Source: PSLL01 sp964389705
GTDB taxonomy: Bacteria; Desulfobacterota_D; UBA1144; Nemesobacterales; CSP1-2
Direction of reading: 5' to 3'
DNA: 30,080 nt
NCBI GenBank assembly: GCA_964389705.1
Contig: CAYMEO010000023.1
Location: 1-30,080, forward strand
Shown: positions 25,305-30,080 of the stretch, piece after piece
Position numbering within the stretch: position 1 is the stretch's first letter
How the letters are laid out: the number at the start of each line of letters is the position of its first letter
Notes under the pieces: generated by a model
The model's input: the letters and a program-made list of their open reading frames with translations, nothing else
Database searches by the model: none
Told to the model about the DNA's origin: nothing
Position numbers and translations under genes: made by a program

Positions 25305-25330
25305 TTAGACGAAAAATTGAAGCGATTTCC
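25305..25330 (-). promoter_or_regulatory. ECF-type promoter upstream of the propeller-CHAT operon
   Basis: Minus strand: GGAAA (25330-25326), 14 bases, then CGTCTAA (25311-25305). This is the third copy of the shared motif. It is 116 bases from the start codon, leaving a leader of about 110 bases, longer than at the other two sites. Confidence 0.7.
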
Positions 25331-25400
25331 ATGAGCATACATGCCAAAAAAGCTATACCAATTTGACGCATAGAGCCTTGTATATAGCCTCTACGGTGTC

Positions 25401-27923
25401 TTATTCAATGTCAATCCCCAGTTGTCTTAATGTCTCCTTTATTTTATCCTCATAGTCCTGTTCAGAAATGGCGCCGTCCATTGCCTTTAACTCAATCTCT
25501 AGTGTTTCAAACCTACTTTGTAAGAGATTCATTATCCCCATGATGCTGGAAACCTTGCCCTTTGGCACCCGAAACCTCAGTTGTATCTCATTTTTACTTT
25601 TTGGCTGATAAATAGGCTCCGGTTGTCCGACCTTCTCGCCGCCTTTTTGAATCACCGGTTCAGGATACCGATATTCCGGTGCAGTAACTTTTTCTTTTTG
25701 TTCACGGCACAGCGCTTCATTGATGAGAACCTCATTCCCTGAGAGTGCAATAGACGGTTGTTCCTTAAAATACAGGCAGATTGGCATATTATCTTTAATC
25801 TCACCCAATCCAAAAAGTCCGGCACGTACGCCCTCGGCGATCCCTTGTTCTATAGCTGATTTATTCACTATTCTTGTCTCCCCGGGTGTTTTAAGCGATG
25901 ACTGATACAACTGCTCAGTTGAAACATACTCCCTGTCAGAGAGATACTTCTCTCTGATGACTAAGGGAAAAACCTTCTCAAGTATCTCTCCATCAGAACG
26001 TAACCTTGTGTAGACCTCCTGGTCAAGCCACTTCTCCTCGCCGTATGTGGGTATCCCCAGGTCAATGTTTTTTAATCCGTCTTTAGAGGGGATTCCAACT
26101 ATTCTATAGAGCCTGCGTATAGATTCTTTTAAATCCGATTCTATATCCTTCAATTCCTTTTTAACCTCTTTCTTCTGCTCATCCGAGAGTCTCAGGTTGT
26201 CATCCTGCTGGATGTATTCGTATGCGATTTTCCGTCTCATGATGTTTATAAATGTAGGCCTTTCAGATTCCAGGGGATATAGGAAAATTAACGTATTTCG
26301 GTAAACCCTTGGGGTCTGTCCCTTTGTTTTTATAATACTCTCCAATGTTTCTTTATTTTCCGACCTTAGGATTATCAGCCTGATCTCTTCGGAATCGGGG
26401 ATATTACCTGGGTTTTCCTCCCAAATAAAAACCTTTAACTTGTCCCCCTTGATACCCTGTTTTAGAATCTCCTTCTCCAATGAGGTAAGCTCTTTATCCT
26501 TAACATTCTCCATCTTGGTCATAAGGATGCGGTTCAGGTTTGGCTGATTGCTAAAGAAGTATTTATCGCCTATGTTCTGTATATAAAACAGCCTGCTTTT
26601 TAGCTGTTCTGTCGCCTCCGCTACAACGCTTGAGGGGTTCCCCAAAGTAGTAGCCGAACGCTTTATTTCACTGATTGTCGCACCGTGTATCTGACCACCG
26701 GAGAATGAATAGAGAAATATAGTTCTTGTTGCGCGAGTTCCCAGTTTTAGTCCCTGATACGCATTTCCCAGTGATACATCCACTTTTTTAGAACCCGAAT
26801 CCTTATCTGTAATATCAGCCGCTATAATACCGTTGAATTCAGGCCCGATGTATTTTAAAAGCTCCTGTCGGATTTCCTGATTGGCAAGGTCAAAATCCGC
26901 GAGGCTAATATAGGCTTGGCTACTCCCCTTTAAGGAATGGACAACCAGCGAGAGGAGCCTGAGCACTCCCCTTGTTCTCTGAAACGTTGAGTAACTCCCC
27001 CAGTGATGGTAGAGCACATTTACAACCTCAGGCATAAATGGATATGAGTCAAGGAATTGATCCCTGTATTCACTGGGCTCGACGCCTGAGGGGAGTATCC
27101 CCTCTCTTTCCGCGTATGACATAAACATACCGACGATTTCCTTTGCTCCCTGTTCATTTAAATTGCTAAAGAGCCTTCTCCTAATAATCTTGGTAATCTC
27201 ATTTTCCTGAACTGGTGTATAAATCTTCTCTATCCTGCCGGATACCTTCTGTATCTGTTGATAGAGCTTTTCCGCGCTTTCATCATAATGCTCGATAATG
27301 CTGGATGGGAGTGTTACAACAACACACGCCCTCTCTACATTGGCTACCGCCTCAGTGAGTTCCTGTATAAAGGCTACGGTCTGAGCGGCTAAAGTGCTCT
27401 GTCCAACCTTCACCCCTGCCGCTTTTGTCGCGTATTCTAAGACCTCATCCATCAATATGAGGACGGGCTGGTTTCTGTAGATCAAATCCCTTATAGCCTC
27501 TTTACCAGGTGATACCTGCCCGGAGAATTTCTCGGTTTTTCCATTTAGCTGTTTTTCCAAAAGTCCCCATAGGGTTACTTCAGTACCAAGAGCCGTACCA
27601 ACCACAACGACCCTTTTGGCCTTCCACTCAGAAGCCTTATGGTACATGGCAATCAAAGCATGGGTTTTGCCGCCGCCAAAGGGTGTTTGAATCTGTATAA
27701 CCGGGTCTCCGCCCTTTCCCTGAAGCCTTTTTTCTACAACTGAGAGTAGATTCCTAAGCCCTTCTGTGAGATATGTCTTTTTGAAAAATGTATCTGAATC
27801 CCTGTATTCATCAGGCCCCCTGTTCTGGCTGACCTCCCACAAATCGGCGGCAAACACATCCATAGTGAGCCTGCCCTCCAGAATGTCTCTATGGGGAATG
27901 GCTACTGTGTGGAATACATTCAT
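25401..27923 (-). CDS. DUF499-type ATPase of a defence module
   Basis: 840 residues from the ATG at 27923, chosen because GGAG lies 7 bases upstream and because a longer reading would run through the N gap. Walker A is IQTPFGGGKTHAL (78-90), Walker B VLILMDE (154-160). The opening (RDILEGRLTMDVFAADLW) and the early GGGKTH are typical of DUF499 proteins, AAA-like ATPases found beside DUF1156 methyltransferases in anti-phage islands. The middle holds long helical and winged-helix-like stretches, and the C-terminus a short acidic tail. Its exact work (DNA translocation, restriction or signalling) is not established. It is downstream of the HepT, MntA and methyltransferase genes and probably expressed with them. 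Confidence 0.82.
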   Translation of the reverse strand: MNVFHTVAIPHRDILEGRLTMDVFAADLWEVSQNRGPDEYRDSDTFFKKTYLTEGLRNLLSVVEKRLQGKGGDPVIQIQTPFGGGKTHALIAMYHKASEWKAKRVVVVGTALGTEVTLWGLLEKQLNGKTEKFSGQVSPGKEAIRDLIYRNQPVLILMDEVLEYATKAAGVKVGQSTLAAQTVAFIQELTEAVANVERACVVVTLPSSIIEHYDESAEKLYQQIQKVSGRIEKIYTPVQENEITKIIRRRLFSNLNEQGAKEIVGMFMSYAEREGILPSGVEPSEYRDQFLDSYPFMPEVVNVLYHHWGSYSTFQRTRGVLRLLSLVVHSLKGSSQAYISLADFDLANQEIRQELLKYIGPEFNGIIAADITDKDSGSKKVDVSLGNAYQGLKLGTRATRTIFLYSFSGGQIHGATISEIKRSATTLGNPSSVVAEATEQLKSRLFYIQNIGDKYFFSNQPNLNRILMTKMENVKDKELTSLEKEILKQGIKGDKLKVFIWEENPGNIPDSEEIRLIILRSENKETLESIIKTKGQTPRVYRNTLIFLYPLESERPTFINIMRRKIAYEYIQQDDNLRLSDEQKKEVKKELKDIESDLKESIRRLYRIVGIPSKDGLKNIDLGIPTYGEEKWLDQEVYTRLRSDGEILEKVFPLVIREKYLSDREYVSTEQLYQSSLKTPGETRIVNKSAIEQGIAEGVRAGLFGLGEIKDNMPICLYFKEQPSIALSGNEVLINEALCREQKEKVTAPEYRYPEPVIQKGGEKVGQPEPIYQPKSKNEIQLRFRVPKGKVSSIMGIMNLLQSRFETLEIELKAMDGAISEQDYEDKIKETLRQLGIDIE

Positions 27924-27954
27924 TTCTATTCTCCGGCCTATTTTAAATTCTTCG

Positions 27955-27996
27955 AGAGACGACCCGCCNNNNNNNNNNACCCGCCGGGTCGTCTCT
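27955..27996. other. Assembly gap inside a dispersed-type palindrome
   Basis: Ten Ns (27969-27978) join two contigs between the HepT stop codon and the DUF499 start. The left contig ends with AGAGACGACCCG plus CC; the right begins with ACCCGC, then CGGGTCGTCTCT. The two arms (27955-27966, 27985-27996) are perfect 12-bp complements, and the two contig ends share a 7-base overlap, ACCCGCC. Merging them would give one continuous palindrome with a single central base and no missing sequence. The stop codon of the HepT gene lies within the right arm. Confidence 0.85.
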
Positions 27997-28336
27997 ACTC
28001 CATTTGTTTCATTATCTCGATTATATGAGGTTTTACCTGTGGCAACTCCTCCTTCAAGATTTTCCATACTACCTCATAATCTATATCAAAATAGTGATGG
28101 GTAATCTTGTCTCTCAATCTCGCCATCTCTTTCCATGGAATTTGAGAAAACTTCTGTTTTATAGAATCCGGTATGCTTTTAGAAGCCTCTCCGATTATCT
28201 CCAGTTTCCTGATAACGGCACTTGCAGTTTTATCATCTTGAACAAATTGTTGAAAATCCATTCCCTCAACAAAGATTTCAATCTTATTTATACAATCCAA
28301 TATATCCTCAACATAAAGCGAGTAGTCTCTTTTCAT
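27995..28336 (-). CDS. hepT: HepT-like HEPN ribonuclease toxin
   Basis: 113 residues, all-helical DUF86/HEPN fold. The catalytic motif is RDKITHHYF with Arg75, His80 and Tyr82, the R-x4-H-x-Y pattern in which the tyrosine is AMP-modified by the partner antitoxin. HepT proteins cut RNA and stop growth when unmodified. Its start overlaps the MntA gene by 4 bases (28333-28336), so translation is coupled. Its stop lies in the palindrome beside the assembly gap. Confidence 0.9.
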   Translation of the reverse strand: MKRDYSLYVEDILDCINKIEIFVEGMDFQQFVQDDKTASAVIRKLEIIGEASKSIPDSIKQKFSQIPWKEMARLRDKITHHYFDIDYEVVWKILKEELPQVKPHIIEIMKQME

Positions 28337-28626
28337 AAATACACTACCTCTTTCAATATCAAATCCTTCAATCTAGGTTTAATTGCCTGTTTTCTTACGA
28401 GGTCAACTTTTGTGCCGAGAAGCTCTTCAAGATATATTTCAAGCTCAAGGAACTTAAAAAAACCGGGGACTGTCTCATATTCCACCAATATATCTAAATC
28501 GCTAGATTCTTTCTGCTCGCCCCTTACATAAGAGCCAAATATCCCTATTTCCCTCACCCCGTACCTTTCTCGTAATTCTTCCTTATGTGATTTAAGTACG
28601 TTTTTGATTTCATCCAATGTTTTCAT
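28333..28626 (-). CDS. mntA: MntA-like nucleotidyltransferase antitoxin
   Basis: 97 residues of the minimal nucleotidyltransferase fold. GSYVRGEQKESSDLD (31-45) gives the GS-x10-D-x-D active site with Ser32, Asp43 and Asp45 for metal and ATP. A third carboxylate is expected near VDLV. MntA proteins add AMP units to the HepT tyrosine and silence it. The gene overlaps the methyltransferase stop by 4 bases upstream and the HepT start by 4 bases downstream, so the pair is stitched into the defence operon rather than standing alone. Confidence 0.9.
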   Translation of the reverse strand: MKTLDEIKNVLKSHKEELRERYGVREIGIFGSYVRGEQKESSDLDILVEYETVPGFFKFLELEIYLEELLGTKVDLVRKQAIKPRLKDLILKEVVYL

Positions 28627-30080
28627 TTAAACAACTCTCCCTGCTTTGGCTTATTCTTAACCTCTTCCTTCAAACGTTCCCTTCCAGCAAGGAATCCATC
28701 CAATAGCTTTTTCTCCTTGCTCTCATTGCCCAAGGTCTCAGAGATTGCCTGGGCAACCCTAAAGAAGGCCTCGCTCTTTCCGTAACCAGATTCCCTGAGC
28801 AGATTCAGCATATCATCACGCCTGCTCTTTTCCCAAAGAAGCAGAACAGAATGGAGGACATCTATCAGTTCTTGCGAACCTGTATTAACGGCATCTCCAA
28901 ATTTCCTATCCTGCGGTCCCAGAACCCTGATAAACTCCTTTTCCTTTTTAATAAACCCATCTCTACCCCACTCTTTCGCCAAATCAATGCTACAGCTTTG
29001 CGCGAGTTTCCTCGCCTCATCAAAAAGTACCTTTGCCTCACCGTAATTCCAGCGGAATAGGACATAGAACCGTGTGAGATCTGAAATTTCACCAGCAAAG
29101 CCATTGTGCAGTATCTGCCTTACGGCATAATCCGTAGCAATCCTCCCCACATCATCAAGCAAGCGATCTGCACGGACGATATTTCCCTCATAATCCATTA
29201 CCTTTTCGTATCTTCCGAATACTTCAATTGCAGAGCCTATGGCAGAGATGAAAAAGTCAGCTCCGCTTACGCCCTCTGCCCATAGCCGTTCGAGTTTGGT
29301 GTTAAGGTGTTTCTTTAGTTGTTCTCTTACCTCATTATAAAAACCCGTAGATTGACGCTCCATCTTCCTGGCAACAATATAAATTGAAGAGGCAAGCGCG
29401 GCAGATTCTTTTGCTCTCAACCTCGCCTGCATTTCGGTGTTTATCGGCCATGCCCCGGTCATTATGAGACCCGAATCCAGAAGGGAATTTACGAGTGTCT
29501 CCCATCCCTCAGCGGATTTATGAGCATAAACGATAACAGCTATACCGTTTGGTTTTAAAACTCGATGAATCTCCTGAAATGCTTTTTTGAGCATATCTTC
29601 AAAATACTTTTTCCCTGCTTCAAATCCTCCTTCGATATTTGAATATGCTACAATTTCTTGTCCTTTAGGAGTAAGCGGTGTTGAAAAAAGCTCAGGATAT
29701 AAATCCCCGACTGTCCTTTTTAACCAGACATAGAAGAAATCAGAGAGGTAAGAGTATGGAACATTGTCGTAATACGGTGGGTCGGTGAAAACAGCATCAA
29801 AGTAGTTATCGGGATAGGGCAGAGAGGTGGCAGAGGATTGAGAGATTGTCGGGATTTGGGGTTCGGGATTAGGGATTCGGGAGATTCGGGAGCAGTGGTC
29901 AATTGCTTCTAACATTGGCTCTAAGTCCCAACAACCTCTTGCATCACTGAATGGGTTGACTTCTCCATAATCCCACACCATTGGCAAAACTTGTCTATCA
30001 AATGCCCTTTCAAAAGAGAGGACATCAGCTCTCCACCTTGTTAATGCAACTAAATAAGTTGCTAATCTATCAATACCCAA
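28623..30080 (-). CDS. DUF1156-type DNA methyltransferase (N-terminal part outside window)
   Basis: 485 residues visible; the frame runs off the right edge, and family members are roughly twice as long, with the DUF1156 domain at the missing N-terminus. The catalytic motif TDPPYYDNVPYSYLSDFFYVW (DPPY at residues 100-103) marks an N4-cytosine/N6-adenine methyltransferase. A second conserved stretch, AFQEIHRVLKPNGIAVIVYAHK, precedes the target-recognition part. DUF1156 methyltransferases recur with DUF499 ATPases in anti-phage islands (I recall DISARM-related arrays), where they probably mark host DNA. An odd proline-rich segment (RISRIPNPEPQIPTIS, about 65-80) interrupts the protein just before the catalytic motif and is encoded by a heptanucleotide repeat. 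Confidence 0.85.
   Translation of the reverse strand: MGIDRLATYLVALTRWRADVLSFERAFDRQVLPMVWDYGEVNPFSDARGCWDLEPMLEAIDHCSRISRIPNPEPQIPTISQSSATSLPYPDNYFDAVFTDPPYYDNVPYSYLSDFFYVWLKRTVGDLYPELFSTPLTPKGQEIVAYSNIEGGFEAGKKYFEDMLKKAFQEIHRVLKPNGIAVIVYAHKSAEGWETLVNSLLDSGLIMTGAWPINTEMQARLRAKESAALASSIYIVARKMERQSTGFYNEVREQLKKHLNTKLERLWAEGVSGADFFISAIGSAIEVFGRYEKVMDYEGNIVRADRLLDDVGRIATDYAVRQILHNGFAGEISDLTRFYVLFRWNYGEAKVLFDEARKLAQSCSIDLAKEWGRDGFIKKEKEFIRVLGPQDRKFGDAVNTGSQELIDVLHSVLLLWEKSRRDDMLNLLRESGYGKSEAFFRVAQAISETLGNESKEKKLLDGFLAGRERLKEEVKNKPKQGELFK
29851..29892. repeat. Degenerate heptanucleotide tandem repeat inside the methyltransferase gene
   Basis: On the plus strand the units GGGATTT, GGGGTTC, GGGATTA and GGGATTC follow one another, then GGGAGATTCGGGAG. 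Read on the coding strand this gives the proline/asparagine-rich segment RISRIPNPEPQIP. The total length keeps the reading frame open. Confidence 0.7.

Noticed and set aside
17249..25330. A type III-E CRISPR (craspase) locus, because of TPR-CHAT plus ECF sigma
   Set aside because: There is no gRAMP/Cas7-11, Csx30/31, cas1/cas2 or repeat array; the CHAT protein has a lipoprotein signal, unlike cytoplasmic Csx29.
27924..28067. N-terminal extension of the DUF499 protein across the N gap
   Set aside because: It would read through unknown bases and the HepT coding region; a good ribosome site and the family-like N-terminus support the start at 27923.

Overview
The window looks like a contig piece from a Gram-negative bacterium: it has an outer-membrane porin, several lipoprotein signal sequences and a UvrA/UppP core. 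The backbone genes are AT-leaning and write arginine mostly as AGG/AGA and isoleucine often as ATA, a habit I associate with thermophilic or deep-branching lineages (Nitrospirota-, Thermodesulfobacteriota- or Dadabacteria-like). I cannot name the taxon. A run of ten Ns at 27969-27978 shows that it is scaffolded from a draft assembly.

Layout. 1-2553 (+): 3' part of a porin O/P-type barrel ending in a clear terminator, then a PsbP/DcrB-like protein and a YdjM-type membrane hydrolase. 2587-5949 (-): a small lipoprotein, a DJ-1/PfpI protein and a membrane-anchored spermidine-synthase-like protein. 5950-6404: an otherwise empty gap with a decayed MazF/PemK-like toxin. 6405-12207: MoeB/ThiF-rhodanese, a class I glutamine amidotransferase, UvrA and UppP.

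12287-17231 is a foreign-looking cassette with CGN arginine codons, bounded by a 10-bp direct repeat. It holds an AraC regulator diverging from a zinc alcohol dehydrogenase, two short-chain dehydrogenases and a manganese-type cupin resembling hydroxynitrile lyases. Four broken genes lie among and beside them, three of which keep their start region.

17249-25330 is the most interesting block. An ECF sigma factor (+) lies tail-to-tail with a zinc-finger, membrane-spanning anti-sigma factor. Around them lie a second sigma-70 family gene and an operon of two lipoproteins, a 16-repeat YVTN beta-propeller and a TPR-CHAT putative protease. All three minus-strand transcription units start behind the same ECF-type promoter, GGAAA-N14/15-CGTCTAA on the coding strand. 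This suggests one self-contained regulon: an envelope CHAT protease and propeller that may sense a signal and act on the anti-sigma factor, releasing an ECF sigma that drives the whole set and a downstream sigma cascade. The arrangement recalls the TPR-CHAT/sigma logic of type III-E CRISPR (Csx29 / CASP-sigma), but no CRISPR component is visible here.

25401-30080 (-) is a defence-type module: a DUF499 ATPase, a HepT/MntA toxin-antitoxin pair and the C-terminal part of a DUF1156-type DNA methyltransferase. The TA genes are joined to each other and to the methyltransferase by 4-base overlaps. The contig join lies in a near-perfect palindrome between HepT and DUF499, and a heptanucleotide repeat is inserted in frame just before the methyltransferase catalytic motif.
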